This document shows positions 28,617 to 39,205 of a DNA stretch of 64,000 nucleotides, in pieces. Position 1 is the first letter of the stretch, and the number at the start of each line of letters is the position of its first letter. This stretch comes from Gilliamella sp. wkB108. GTDB taxonomy: Bacteria > Pseudomonadota > Gammaproteobacteria > Enterobacterales > Orbaceae. The translations under genes and the position numbers were made by a program. The notes beneath the pieces were generated by a model. The model was given only the letters and a program-made list of their open reading frames with translations, was not told the DNA's origin and made no database searches. The stretch covers positions 1-64,000 of the forward strand of contig NZ_LZGM01000024.1 of the NCBI RefSeq assembly GCF_001690195.1, written 5' to 3'.

Positions 28617-29921
28617 TTAAAGGTCCTCATTTAACCATTTGGGTTGCGCCAATTGTAAAGATAAGGCTTGCCAGTTATCAAATTGTTTCCCATGATTAAT
28701 AAACCAGATACGATGTTGTTGTGATTTATTCATTAATTGATTAAGTAAATTCAATACACCTCTATCCGGTGTTCTATCGGTATCGATAGCAATTAACAAT
28801 TTTTTAGCGGGCGTTAATTGCAAATAATCTAAAATTTTTCGTCTCTGTTCACGGGTATTTAAAAACCCCAAAAAAGTGATTGAATCAGGGGGAGTCCACT
28901 CTTCTGAAATTTCAACTGCAACCATAAATGCATCTTTGCTATCACCATTGATTGGAACAGGTGAACGCCATTGTGTATGATTTTGTTGTTTATCTGCATC
29001 TTCAATATTAACTAATAAAGGTTGTAACTCATTAATTAATATTTGGTATTCAGGTTGTTTTAGATTAAGTTTGACTTGGCGAGAGCTGATTTGCCAATTA
29101 ACGCCACAAATTACCATACATAAAAATCGAATACCTAAACCGTAAACAATAAATATACCTAATAACCAAATAGCCCACGATGCTCTCACTTCTCCTGCAT
29201 TTAACGCTTGTTCACTAAATCTAATAACATCATCATTAGGCATTGGAAATCCAAGCTGAGCCGGTAGAACGCCTAAATAATGCGTTAAGTGGATAATGGT
29301 ATCTGAACTTAATAATGTGGTTTTCCATTTAAAGCTATAATGTTGGGTAGAAAAAAGCACAACTAATACTAACAAAGCGGTGCTAAGTATTACTGTCCAA
29401 AAAAGATTAAGTACAAATCCGATTAACCACCGAATACGCCCACCCAAAAGCTCAACAAAAGCAGGGATAAGTTGTTGTACCGTCTTTTTTTGGGAAAACT
29501 TTTTAGCTAACCATAACCAACAATAGACTAATATACTGCCACCTAAATTGCCGAAAAAAAAGAACGAACCTAACCAAATGGTTAATGTAATTAAATGAAC
29601 ACCTAATAAACTAAAAAGAGCCCAATACAGATTAACTGGATTTTGGCTTAATGCACCAATTGCTAAGCTAGCACCAAGGAAAATAGAAAGTAAAATCAAT
29701 AAAAGAAAAGAGAGTTTAATCGCATTTAATAATATTTTTTGTGCAGATAAAAGTCCGTTTTCACGGGATAAAATAGTTGCACGCATAATAATACGCGCGC
29801 TTGGTGAAGATTGAGTTGCTCTGACTTGTCGATTAATATCTTGATCAGCAAACCGCCCAGAATCGTTTTCAATAAGACGAATGGTTTCAGTAAGCCATAG
29901 TGATTTTAACTCTTCTCGCAT
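28617..29921 (-). CDS. DUF2868 membrane protein
   Basis: A 434-residue inner-membrane protein with about four to five transmembrane segments (clusters near residues 65-90, 100-130, 165-190 and 250-275) and soluble N- and C-terminal parts. The C-terminal part includes VAVEISEEWTPPDSITFLG and LLIAIDTDRTPDRGVLNLL. The pattern matches the DUF2868 family. The start is the ATG at 29921: a TTG five codons upstream is in frame but no better. It is directly followed by its usual partner, a DUF3482 GTPase. The function is unknown. Confidence 0.82.
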   Translation of the reverse strand: MREELKSLWLTETIRLIENDSGRFADQDINRQVRATQSSPSARIIMRATILSRENGLLSAQKILLNAIKLSFLLLILLSIFLGASLAIGALSQNPVNLYWALFSLLGVHLITLTIWLGSFFFFGNLGGSILVYCWLWLAKKFSQKKTVQQLIPAFVELLGGRIRWLIGFVLNLFWTVILSTALLVLVVLFSTQHYSFKWKTTLLSSDTIIHLTHYLGVLPAQLGFPMPNDDVIRFSEQALNAGEVRASWAIWLLGIFIVYGLGIRFLCMVICGVNWQISSRQVKLNLKQPEYQILINELQPLLVNIEDADKQQNHTQWRSPVPINGDSKDAFMVAVEISEEWTPPDSITFLGFLNTREQRRKILDYLQLTPAKKLLIAIDTDRTPDRGVLNLLNQLMNKSQQHRIWFINHGKQFDNWQALSLQLAQPKWLNEDL

Positions 29922-29962
29922 TATACTTATCTTCAAATTTAATTTAATAAAGCATAAAAGAA

Positions 29963-29980
29963 ACGCGACATAAGTCGCGT
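29963..29980 (-). terminator. Terminator after zapB
   Basis: ACGCGAC and GTCGCGT form a 7-bp GC-rich stem with a 4-base loop. On the minus strand it is followed by TTCTTTTATG. It lies between zapB and the DUF2868 gene. Confidence 0.75.
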
Positions 29981-29999
29981 CTACAATAAGTTAAAGAAT

Positions 30000-30245
30000 T
30001 TATTGCGTTATTTCGCCAATTTTACTTAATAAGGTTTGGATTCGTTGTTGCCATACTTGTTGTTCTTGCTTCAACTTTTCATTTTCTTCGCGTAGTGCTT
30101 TCATCTCATCAGAACTATCATTAATCAATTGCTCCAACTCTTGATTACCTAACTTTAAAGTCGCGATCTCTTGTTGTAACGTAGTGATAGTATTAACGGT
30201 ATGTTGGATTCTACTTTCTAATTGATTCAATATTTCTAATGACAT
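30000..30245 (-). CDS. zapB: Cell division protein ZapB
   Basis: An 81-residue protein predicted to be almost wholly coiled coil. Start MSLEILNQLESRIQHTVNTITTLQQEI and end WQQRIQTLLSKIGEI align with E. coli ZapB. It binds ZapA and MatP and stabilises the Z-ring. It is divergent from tpiA with 100 bases between starts. Confidence 0.93.
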   Translation of the reverse strand: MSLEILNQLESRIQHTVNTITTLQQEIATLKLGNQELEQLINDSSDEMKALREENEKLKQEQQVWQQRIQTLLSKIGEITQ

Positions 30246-30345
30246 ATTATTCCTCTAGCTAAAATTATTTGGTGTATAATCTTTACTATTATAACCAATT
30301 CATTCTAAAATCAACACAATTTTAAATCTTAAGTTGGAGAAAATT

Positions 30346-31116
30346 ATGCGTAAACCTCTCGTTATGGGTAACTGGAAACTCAATGGTAGTATTGATATGG
30401 CAAAAAACTTAGTTGCAGGGCTAAGAAATGAGCTATCAACAGATGTTGCATGTGATATTGCTATTGCACCTCCGGTAGTTTATTTAGATTTTGTTAAACA
30501 TCAATTAGGTGGGTCAAATATTATTTTAGGCGCTCAGGATGTTGGTATTAACCTCTCTGGAGCTTATACCGGTGAAGTCTCAGTAGACATGTTGAAAGAA
30601 GTGGGTGTTACTCATATCATCATTGGTCATTCAGAACGTCGAACTTATCATAAAGAATCAGATGAGTTTATCGCAAAAAAATTCGGTGTAATTAAAGAAG
30701 CAGGCTTAGTACCAGTGCTTTGTATTGGTGAAACCGAAGCAGAAAACGAAGCAGGTCAAACCCAAGCTGTATGCGCTCGTCAAATTGATGCGGTAATTAA
30801 TGCATTAGGAGTACAAGCATTTAATCATGCAGTTATTGCTTACGAACCAGTTTGGGCAATTGGTACAGGAAAATCTGCAACCCCAGCGCAAGCACAAGCT
30901 GTACACAAATTCATCCGCGATCATATTGCACAAAAAGATGCTAAAGTGGCAGAACAAGTTATTATCCAGTACGGTGGTTCAGTCAACGATAAAAATGCAG
31001 CTGAATTATTCACACAACCAGATATTGACGGAGCTTTGGTTGGTGGAGCATCATTAAAAGCTGATGCATTTGCTGTAATTGTAAAAGCAGCAGAAAAAGC
31101 TAAAGCTAAAAAATAA
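30346..31116 (+). CDS. tpiA: Triosephosphate isomerase
   Basis: A 256-residue glycolytic enzyme. Catalytic Lys in MGNWKLNGS (residue 11), His in GHSERR, Glu in [14 protein letters not shown], and the phosphate-binding [11 protein letters not shown] are all present. The start ATG at 30346 is preceded by TTGGAGAAAATT. A TTG four codons upstream is in frame but has no family support. It is monocistronic, with a strong terminator. Confidence 0.98.
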   Translation: MRKPLVMGNWKLNGSIDMAKNLVAGLRNELSTDVACDIAIAPPVVYLDFVKHQLGGSNIILGAQDVGINLSGAYTGEVSVDMLKEVGVTHIIIGHSERRTYHKESDEFIAKKFGVIKEAGLVPVLCIGETEAENEAGQTQAVCARQIDAVINALGVQAFNHAVIAYEPVWAIGTGKSATPAQAQAVHKFIRDHIAQKDAKVAEQVIIQYGGSVNDKNAAELFTQPDIDGALVGGASLKADAFAVIVKAAEKAKAKK

Positions 31117-31126
31117 ATAAAAAAAG

Positions 31127-31150
31127 GACGCCTGTTTAGGCGTCTTTTTT
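31127..31150 (+). terminator. Terminator after tpiA
   Basis: GGACGCC and GGCGTC pair around TGTTTA, with A runs upstream and a run of six T downstream. This is a classic factor-independent terminator, usable in both directions. Confidence 0.9.
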
Positions 31151-31186
31151 AACGTTTGTTTCATTTAAATTTAACTAAATAAAATG

Positions 31187-31414
31187 TTATTTTTTAGCTT
31201 TTAAAAGGTAACGTGTTGGCCAAATTTTTTCTACAGATACTTGTAAATATTCAGAAATAATTCTTTCATACTTAGGACAGTGACGATACAAGGCATTTCT
31301 TAAAGTATCAGCTTGTAGCCCACTTGATCGCGATAAAGCTCTCAAGTTTCCGCCTCTAATTTTTATTTCTCCTACAACTCTTGATGGAGACCAGTCTTGA
31401 TCTTGTTCGCTCAT
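31187..31414 (-). CDS. Ner/Nlp family DNA-binding regulator
   Basis: A 75-residue helix-turn-helix protein of the phage Mu Ner / E. coli Nlp (SfsB) family: DWSPSRVVGEIKIRGGNLRALSRSSGLQADTLRNALYRHCPKYERII, ending in VEKIWPTRYL, the family's hallmark WPxRY. In Mu, Ner is the early negative regulator opposed to the c repressor. Here it lies divergent from a C-type repressor with 153 bases between starts, which reproduces the phage switch without any other phage gene. The ribosome binding site AGAGGAT precedes the ATG. Confidence 0.88.
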   Translation of the reverse strand: MSEQDQDWSPSRVVGEIKIRGGNLRALSRSSGLQADTLRNALYRHCPKYERIISEYLQVSVEKIWPTRYLLKAKK

Positions 31415-31447
31415 TATGAGATCCTCTACTTGGTTAAATTTTTTACT

Positions 31448-31473
31448 ATTGTAAAGATTATCGGTATTACAAT
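31448..31473. promoter_or_regulatory. Candidate operator of the Ner/C switch
   Basis: ATTGTAA (31448-31454) and TTACAAT (31467-31473) form a perfect inverted repeat with a 12-base spacer in the divergent intergenic region. A second small dyad, ATGT-AAG-ACAT, follows at about 31481-31491. The position suggests binding by one or both regulators; this is inferred. Confidence 0.4.
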
Positions 31474-31567
31474 GTTAAAAATGTAAGACATTTATAGTAA
31501 AGAATACCACATAAAAAAACGAAATAAAACTATAAAAATAAAAAAATTATATAAAATGGAATTAAAA

Positions 31568-32257
31568 ATGACAGAAAACAAAATAAAAACGCTTGACGAG
31601 CAAGAAAAAACGCGAATTTTAATTAGCACAGGTGTAATCGATTTCAAAAATAGATTAACCCTTGTGCTAGAAGGTATGTCAGGTAATGCTTTTGCAAAAA
31701 AAGTCGGAATGTCTGAAGCTGTAATTCGCGATTATTTATCAGGAAAAACCTATCCTTCACTTAATCGATTAGCTATTATTGCATTAAAATGTGATGTCCC
31801 TATTGAATGGTTAGCAACCGGGAAAGGTGAATGCAGGTTATTACCAGAAAGTGTTATTAAAGGATCTATCAATATCCCATTTCATCGCTTAGATGATACA
31901 GGAAAACCTTTTGCCAAAATTGAATCAATCCCCTTTAATATTAATTTGATTAAAAATCAGGGATTAAATTGTGATGATTTAACAGCGGTATGGGCTAGTG
32001 GCGATAGTATGGAGCCTACCATTTCCAATCATGATATTTTAATTATCAATAAGGTACATGCCAAACCACTTGACGGTTACCTTTATGCGGTACAATATGA
32101 TGATCAAATCAGTATTAAAAGAATTCAAAATCAGGGATCTAACCTCGCATTACTTTGTGATAACCCTAAATATCCTACTATTATGATTGATAAAAATACT
32201 CCACAAGATTTTGCAATTATTGGTCATGTAGTTTTTCTCTTAAAGGATCTCTATTAA
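31568..32257 (+). CDS. Phage-type C repressor (HTH plus S24/LexA-like domain)
   Basis: A repressor of about 229 residues: N-terminal HTH (GNAFAKKVGMSEAVIRDYLSGKTYPSLNRLAIIA), then an S24 peptidase-like dimerisation domain with the serine in ASGDSMEPTISNHDILIINK and the lysine in QISIKRIQN. Repressors of this type hold prophages silent until RecA-stimulated self-cleavage. The start is either ATG 31556 or ATG 31568. The latter is chosen because GGA lies about 8 bases before it, while nothing precedes the former. It is paired with Ner, and no integrase, transposase or structural gene is nearby. Confidence 0.85.
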   Translation: MTENKIKTLDEQEKTRILISTGVIDFKNRLTLVLEGMSGNAFAKKVGMSEAVIRDYLSGKTYPSLNRLAIIALKCDVPIEWLATGKGECRLLPESVIKGSINIPFHRLDDTGKPFAKIESIPFNINLIKNQGLNCDDLTAVWASGDSMEPTISNHDILIINKVHAKPLDGYLYAVQYDDQISIKRIQNQGSNLALLCDNPKYPTIMIDKNTPQDFAIIGHVVFLLKDLY

Positions 32258-32588
32258 CGTATTAACAATCGTTTTATCATTTATCACAACGATATTCCGT
32301 CGATGTTTATCGACGGAAGTTGGGTCGTTTTTTAAACGTTGCTTGTCTTCTCTATTGATACTTATATCCTCAAAAAATAAATAATAGACGAATATTTTTG
32401 ATAAAGATCAGCAATCAATTTTTTCAAAATAGTAAAAAACGATTATATTAACGATTTAATAGACTCATACTCACAACCTAACACAATTTTTCATAGTCTG
32501 GTCAAGATCCCTATGGGTATAACTTTATGCTTTTTTTGCCCAGATATGCTAAAATTAACCTTTATTTTTAGTCTATTATTTAGTGATT
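32258..32588. other. Spacer between C repressor and mnmA
   Basis: Holds the repressor terminator (32288-32333) and about 250 bases of AT-rich sequence with the presumed mnmA promoter. No other gene or attachment-site-like duplication was recognised. Confidence 0.45.
32288..32333 (+). terminator. Terminator after C repressor
   Basis: TTCCGTCGAT (32295-32304) and ATCGACGGAA (32309-32318) pair perfectly around a GTTT loop. Outer bases AACGA and TCGTT can extend the structure, and a T run ends at 32333. Confidence 0.85.
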
Positions 32589-33716
32589 ATGCCAAATATA
32601 AATACTTCAAAAAAAGTGGTTGTCGGTATGTCGGGTGGTGTTGATTCTTCTGTTTCTGCTTATTTATTACAACAACAAGGTTATCATGTTGTTGGATTAT
32701 TTATGAAAAATTGGGAAGAAGATGATAACGAAGAGTACTGTTCAGCTGCAGTCGATTTAGCTGATGCAAAAGCAGTTTGTGATAAATTAAACATTGAATT
32801 ATTTACCATTAATTTCGCAGCTGAATATTGGGATAATGTGTTTGAACATTTTTTGTCTGAATATAAAGCCGGCAGAACACCAAACCCCGATATTTTATGC
32901 AATAAAGAGATCAAATTTAAGGCCTTTTTAGAATACGCAGCCGAAGATCTTGGTGCTGATTATATTGCAACTGGTCATTATGTCCGCAAACGAGAAACCA
33001 ATAACAAGGTTGAGTTATTGCGTGGTATTGATAACAATAAAGATCAGAGCTATTTTTTATATACGCTTAGTGAACAACAACTACGCCAAAGTCTATTCCC
33101 GGTTGGTGAACTTGAAAAACCCAAAGTACGAGAAATTGCTCAGCAATTAGGATTAGCAACTGCCGCCAAAAAAGATTCTACTGGTATCTGTTTCATTGGA
33201 GAACGAAAATTTAGCGATTTTTTAGCTCGCTATTTACCGGCTCAATCAGGTGCTATTCGTACTGTTGACGGCGAGGTAATTGGACAACATCAAGGTCTTA
33301 TGTACCATACATTAGGGCAACGCAAAGGACTTGGTATTGGAGGACTGAAGCAGGCTGAAGATACACCGTGGTATGTGGTGGACAAAGATATCAAAAATAA
33401 TGAATTAATTGTTGCGCAAGGGCATAATCACCCTGCTCTATTTTCTGATGGACTTATTGCACAACAGTTACATTGGGTTAATCGTCAAGTTATTACCAAA
33501 CCATTTAGTTGTACTGTCAAAACACGCTATCGTCAACAAGATATTGCTTGTCAAGTAAATCCATTGTCAGAAGATAAAATTGAAGTCATTTTTGAAAGTC
33601 CGGTTGCTGCCGTGACACCTGGTCAATCTGCGGTTTTTTATCAAGGTGAAGTATGCCTTGGTGGAGGTATAATAGAACAACGTATTATACGCAGTAAGGA
33701 GTCTTTTTGTGAATAA
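32589..33716 (+). CDS. mnmA: tRNA-specific 2-thiouridylase MnmA
   Basis: A 375-residue enzyme that thiolates U34 of tRNA-Lys, -Glu and -Gln using sulfur from the Tus relay. The PP-loop [27 protein letters not shown] with the first catalytic Cys, ATGHYVR, and [12 protein letters not shown] with the second Cys are present. The start is ATG 32589: a GTG two codons earlier is in frame, and neither has a clear ribosome binding site. The 3' end overlaps hflD by 8 bases. The mnmA-hflD-purB order is the enteric one. Confidence 0.96.
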   Translation: MPNINTSKKVVVGMSGGVDSSVSAYLLQQQGYHVVGLFMKNWEEDDNEEYCSAAVDLADAKAVCDKLNIELFTINFAAEYWDNVFEHFLSEYKAGRTPNPDILCNKEIKFKAFLEYAAEDLGADYIATGHYVRKRETNNKVELLRGIDNNKDQSYFLYTLSEQQLRQSLFPVGELEKPKVREIAQQLGLATAAKKDSTGICFIGERKFSDFLARYLPAQSGAIRTVDGEVIGQHQGLMYHTLGQRKGLGIGGLKQAEDTPWYVVDKDIKNNELIVAQGHNHPALFSDGLIAQQLHWVNRQVITKPFSCTVKTRYRQQDIACQVNPLSEDKIEVIFESPVAAVTPGQSAVFYQGEVCLGGGIIEQRIIRSKESFCE

Positions 33717-34356
33717 TAAATATCATCATATAGCTATTGCACTCGCTGGCGTGGCTCAGAGTGCAATGTTAATTCCTCAGCTTGCCAATACTGGAAGTTG
33801 TAGCATGTCACTTTATGAGCGATCGATAAACAGTGTTTTCAAAACTTCACCAAAAACCACTGCAGATGTTTATGACGGCATAAAAAATGTTGTTACTGGT
33901 TTGCAAACGTTGATACAACTACTTTCTTCTGGTCAAAAAGAGCAAATAGATATGATTCGCTATTTATTTGGCACTTTAAGTATCACAAGTAAATTGCTCA
34001 AAAACAATGATGCATTAAATAAGATTGATCAACGACTAACACGCATTTCTAGTCTTTATTCCGATCTAAGTGATGAAACAATCCATGAACATGTTGATGA
34101 TCTTTCTTACTCATTGGCGGGGATCTATTCTGATATAGTTAGCCCGTTATCAACTAAAATTAAGGTCGTTGGTAAAGTAGAATTTTTACAAAATTCATTA
34201 ATACAAGCTAAAGTAAGAACGGCTCTTTTTGGAAGTGTTCGTTCTGCGATCTTGTGGTATCAAGTTGGTGGTGGGCGATTACAGATCATCTTTTCACGTA
34301 AACGAATCTGTAATGCTGCGCGAGATTTACTGCAAGAGATTAATAACGCCAATTAA
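33709..34356 (+). CDS. hflD: High frequency lysogenization protein HflD
   Basis: A 215-residue membrane-associated protein, known in E. coli to bind lambda CII and reduce lysogeny; its housekeeping role is unclear. The N-terminus [24 protein letters not shown] and the C-terminus [17 protein letters not shown] match the family. It starts with GTG at 33709, with AAGGAG upstream inside mnmA, overlapping mnmA by 8 bases. Translational coupling is likely. Confidence 0.93.
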   Translation: MNNKYHHIAIALAGVAQSAMLIPQLANTGSCSMSLYERSINSVFKTSPKTTADVYDGIKNVVTGLQTLIQLLSSGQKEQIDMIRYLFGTLSITSKLLKNNDALNKIDQRLTRISSLYSDLSDETIHEHVDDLSYSLAGIYSDIVSPLSTKIKVVGKVEFLQNSLIQAKVRTALFGSVRSAILWYQVGGGRLQIIFSRKRICNAARDLLQEINNAN

Positions 34357-34378
34357 TTTATACTTTTTAAATATTTAA

Positions 34379-35767
<1,389 letters not shown>

Positions 35768-35781
35768 TCACAATTGAAATT

Positions 35782-35822
35782 AATATCGCCTAAAAGATTA
35801 AGTAATTTCCTTAGGCGATATT
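35782..35822 (+). terminator. Hairpin after purB
   Basis: AATATCGCCTAA (35782-35793) and TTAGGCGATATT (35811-35822) form a perfect 12-bp stem with a 17-base loop, shortly after the purB stop. No T run follows, so it may be a processing or stability hairpin rather than a full terminator. Confidence 0.6.
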
Positions 35823-35921
35823 GATACTGCCCAAGTTCATGTGACTAAATTGGTAACGCAAAAATCAATAAAAAGTAATGACAAAAAGCATGATTGATTA
35901 CCAATAAAATAGGAAAAACAA

Positions 35922-36842
35922 TTGAAAATTCGCATTGCAACACGGAAAAGCCCTTTAGCTCTTTGGCAAGCTAATTTTGTCAAAGATCAACTATTAGCCA
36001 TACATAAACATCTCTCCGTTGAGCTTGTACCAATGGTGACACAAGGTGATGTGTTATTAGATAGTCCATTAGCAAAAATAGGCGGTAAAGGGCTTTTTGT
36101 TAAACAGCTGGAACAAGCTATGTTAAATAACCAAGCAGATATAGCCGTTCATTCTATCAAAGATATTCCCGCTCAGTTTCCTGAAGGATTAATGCTAGCA
36201 ACAATTTGTCAACGTGATGAAGTTCGTGATGCGTTTATTTCTAATAAGTATGATAATCTTGATACCTTACCTGATGGTGCAGTCATTGGTACATCAAGTT
36301 TACGCAGGCAATGCCAATTACGTGCCAAATATCCACATATTCAAATTAAAGATCTACGTGGTAATGTCAGTACTCGCCTAGCTAAACTAGATAATAATGA
36401 GTATGACGCAATTATTCTTGCCTCAGTCGGTTTAAAGCGTTTAGGTTTGAATAATAGGATCAAGCAGTTTATTGAAACCGACTTAATACTTCCGGCAGTT
36501 GGTCAAGGTGCTGTGGGTATTGAAACCAGAGTTGATGATAAAGCGATAATGGATCTACTTGCACCTCTTGATGATAAAAATAGTCGAATCTGTATTTTAG
36601 CTGAAAGAGCGATGAACCAATATTTACAAGGTGGTTGCCAAGTGCCTATTGCCTGTTACAGCCAATTAAATAATGGTGTATTGACTTTACAAGGACTGGT
36701 TGGTCGGGTAGACGGCAGTAAAGTCATTAAATCAATGCTACAAGGCAATGCCAGTCAAGCTGAAGAGTTAGGGTGCAAATTAGCTAAGCAGTTACTTGAA
36801 CAAGGTGCTGCAGAAATTTTACAGGAATTAAATGACCAATGA
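35922..36842 (+). CDS. hemC: Porphobilinogen deaminase (hydroxymethylbilane synthase)
   Basis: A 306-residue enzyme that polymerises four porphobilinogens. [15 protein letters not shown], the catalytic Asp in [25 protein letters not shown], and the dipyrromethane cysteine in [11 protein letters not shown] are present. It starts with TTG at 35922 (AGGA 8 bases upstream). It overlaps hemD by ATGA and begins the hemC-hemD-hemX-hemY cluster. Confidence 0.97.
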   Translation: MKIRIATRKSPLALWQANFVKDQLLAIHKHLSVELVPMVTQGDVLLDSPLAKIGGKGLFVKQLEQAMLNNQADIAVHSIKDIPAQFPEGLMLATICQRDEVRDAFISNKYDNLDTLPDGAVIGTSSLRRQCQLRAKYPHIQIKDLRGNVSTRLAKLDNNEYDAIILASVGLKRLGLNNRIKQFIETDLILPAVGQGAVGIETRVDDKAIMDLLAPLDDKNSRICILAERAMNQYLQGGCQVPIACYSQLNNGVLTLQGLVGRVDGSKVIKSMLQGNASQAEELGCKLAKQLLEQGAAEILQELNDQ

Positions 36843-37582
36843 TTGTGGTGACAAGACCTTCGCCCGAGGGCGAAATTTTGACACAACGCCTAATTCAAGC
36901 CAATTTACCGGCTATGCATCTTCCTTTTTTTAATATATCAATCGGTGATGGTTTATTACATTTACAAACTGAACTCAATCAGCTAACTCCATTAGATATC
37001 GTCATCGTTGTTTCTCCTCAAGTTAGCCATATTATTAAAACTAACTTGCCAAATTTATTATTTCCTGCGCATATTAGTTATTTTGCGATAGGTTATAAAT
37101 CCGCTGAGTTATTTAAACAATTAAGTCAAAAAAATGTCAGCTATCCGAAACAGGAAAACAGTGAAGGTCTATTACAATTACTTGATCTGCAACCCGTAAA
37201 AAATCGCACTATTTTAATTTTACGTGGTGATTTTGGGCGTCAATTATTAACCGAAGAGTTGACCCAAAAAGGTGCAAAAGTAAGGTTATTACAATGTTAT
37301 CGTCGAAAAGCAATTCACTACCCTGCTAACATTTTAAATGATTATATTAATAAACAAATAATTGTTATTACCAGTGTTGAACATCTTTTACAACTTGATG
37401 TGTACTGCCATATTGAACATAAACAGCATGCTTATTTAATGGTTACTAGTCTACGAATTTTTGCTAAAGCAACACAGCTACAATGGCAAAAGGTTTTATT
37501 AGTAGATAATGCTAACAATCAAACGCTATTTGAAGCTTTGATAGCATTATCACATCAACCAACAACTAATCTAAAAAACTAG
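36839..37582 (+). CDS. hemD: Uroporphyrinogen-III synthase
   Basis: A 247-residue enzyme that closes and inverts ring D of hydroxymethylbilane. Sequence is poorly conserved in this family, but [28 protein letters not shown] at the start, [11 protein letters not shown] and [30 protein letters not shown] are characteristic. It is coupled to hemC by a 4-base overlap. Confidence 0.93.
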   Translation: MIVVTRPSPEGEILTQRLIQANLPAMHLPFFNISIGDGLLHLQTELNQLTPLDIVIVVSPQVSHIIKTNLPNLLFPAHISYFAIGYKSAELFKQLSQKNVSYPKQENSEGLLQLLDLQPVKNRTILILRGDFGRQLLTEELTQKGAKVRLLQCYRRKAIHYPANILNDYINKQIIVITSVEHLLQLDVYCHIEHKQHAYLMVTSLRIFAKATQLQWQKVLLVDNANNQTLFEALIALSHQPTTNLKN

Positions 37583-37746
37583 TAGAAATATAAACTGAAT
37601 TACTGTCAATTAGATTAAGTAATAATCACAATTAAAAAGCAAAATAAAGTCGGTTGGTTGTAAAATAATCAAATTTTATTTAAAACAATGATAACTCTAT
37701 GTCATAATGCCACTATATTTTAACAAAATGCTAAATGAGGTTCTTC

Positions 37747-39195
37747 ATGCCATTACGATATTATGGTGCCAATGCAACACTTTCAACAATAAGTACGACT
37801 TCATTTAGTCAAACATCCACGATAAATATCAAAAATGAAGCGAAAAAGACTATGAAAGAAGAGAAAGAAACTCAAATAAACACCCAATCTAGTCCCGAAG
37901 TAGATATAAAAGTTACCCCATCATCCATAACTAAAAATGTTAATAAAGTACCTGTCTCTAAACTCTCTATTGTTGCAATTGCTTTATCTTTCTGCCTTAG
38001 TGGCATCATTTATTATTATGGGCATAAACAAATCCAAAATCAGAAAAAAACCATAGCTACACTGCAAACGCAAATAACTAACTTAAAGCAAACCACCAGA
38101 CAAAGCATTATCAATGACTTGCAAACTAACATTACTGAGACAGTCAATCAACAAAATCAACAATTTACTTCATTAGAACAACGTATTGATCGCCAACTTA
38201 CTGAACAGCAAAAAGTACAACAACAGTTGATAACACAAGTAAATGATGCATCAAAAAGTACTGAGCAAAACTTACACAGCATCAATGAACGTTTATCCGC
38301 TATGTCTATTACCGATAATAATGTGTGGTTGATTTCACAAGCTAATTATCTTGTTCATTTAGCTGGTAGAAAAATCTGGAACGATCAAGATTACACCACT
38401 GCGCGTCTATTACTAAAAAATGCTGATGATAGTTTAGCTCAGGCTAACGATCCAAGTTTATTACCTGCCAGACAAGCAATTAATAAAGATATTACTTCGT
38501 TATCACAAGTTAGCTTTATAGATACTGATGGTATTATTCTGAAATTAATCGGATTATCTGAAACATTAACTGAACTTCCTCTGGTGGGTAATTATAAAGA
38601 CGTCGATCTTGGTATGACGCAATATGATGATCTTGCTTTAGACGGTGATAGTGCCGATAAAAAAGAGTCAGCAAATGGCGTGGGTAAGGTAGACAATAAT
38701 CAAAATAGTGAGGATAGCGAAGTTTCTTCATCTATTACCGATTGGTCAAGTAATTTATTAACTAATACTAAGTCCTTCATGCAAAAATTCATTACTGTCG
38801 AAAAACTGGATGAAAATGAAAATAACTTTGCTACTTGCTTATCTCAAGCTGGAGCAGATGAAAAACAGATCGTTAAATGCAACATTCTTAAAACGCCAAT
38901 CACTTTAGAACAATCACTTTATTTACGCGAAAATATCCGTTTCCGTTTATTGATTGCAGCACAAGCCGTCCCTCGACATCAAGATCTTGTTTACCTACGA
39001 GCGCTAGATGATGCGTCTATTTGGGTTAACGCTTACTTTGACGGTAATTCACCAGCAGTAAAAGCATTTTTAAGTGATCTAGGAGAATTACAAAGCCAAT
39101 CAATAAGTAACCAAGATGTGCCAGAAAAGCTTGAAAGTATTTCGGAACTGGAAAAGTTAATGCAAACTCGTGTTCGTTCAATGATGGCTAAATAG
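37747..39195 (+). CDS. hemX: HemX, uroporphyrinogen-III C-methyltransferase-like membrane protein
   Basis: A protein of about 482 residues with one N-terminal membrane helix (about residues 71-92), then a long Gln/Thr-rich coiled coil and a HemX domain (WLISQANYLVHLAGRKIWNDQDYTTARLLLKNADDSL, LYLRENIRFRLLIAAQAVPRHQ). It lacks any methyltransferase motif. Compared with E. coli HemX it carries an extra loop with two cysteines (FATCLSQAG, IVKCNIL) before the LRENIR segment. The start is uncertain: ATG 37735, ATG 37747 (preferred, GAGG six bases upstream) or ATG 37852, whose product begins like the E. coli protein. Confidence 0.85.
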   Translation: MPLRYYGANATLSTISTTSFSQTSTINIKNEAKKTMKEEKETQINTQSSPEVDIKVTPSSITKNVNKVPVSKLSIVAIALSFCLSGIIYYYGHKQIQNQKKTIATLQTQITNLKQTTRQSIINDLQTNITETVNQQNQQFTSLEQRIDRQLTEQQKVQQQLITQVNDASKSTEQNLHSINERLSAMSITDNNVWLISQANYLVHLAGRKIWNDQDYTTARLLLKNADDSLAQANDPSLLPARQAINKDITSLSQVSFIDTDGIILKLIGLSETLTELPLVGNYKDVDLGMTQYDDLALDGDSADKKESANGVGKVDNNQNSEDSEVSSSITDWSSNLLTNTKSFMQKFITVEKLDENENNFATCLSQAGADEKQIVKCNILKTPITLEQSLYLRENIRFRLLIAAQAVPRHQDLVYLRALDDASIWVNAYFDGNSPAVKAFLSDLGELQSQSISNQDVPEKLESISELEKLMQTRVRSMMAK

Positions 39196-39205
39196 GAGAA
39201 TAATA

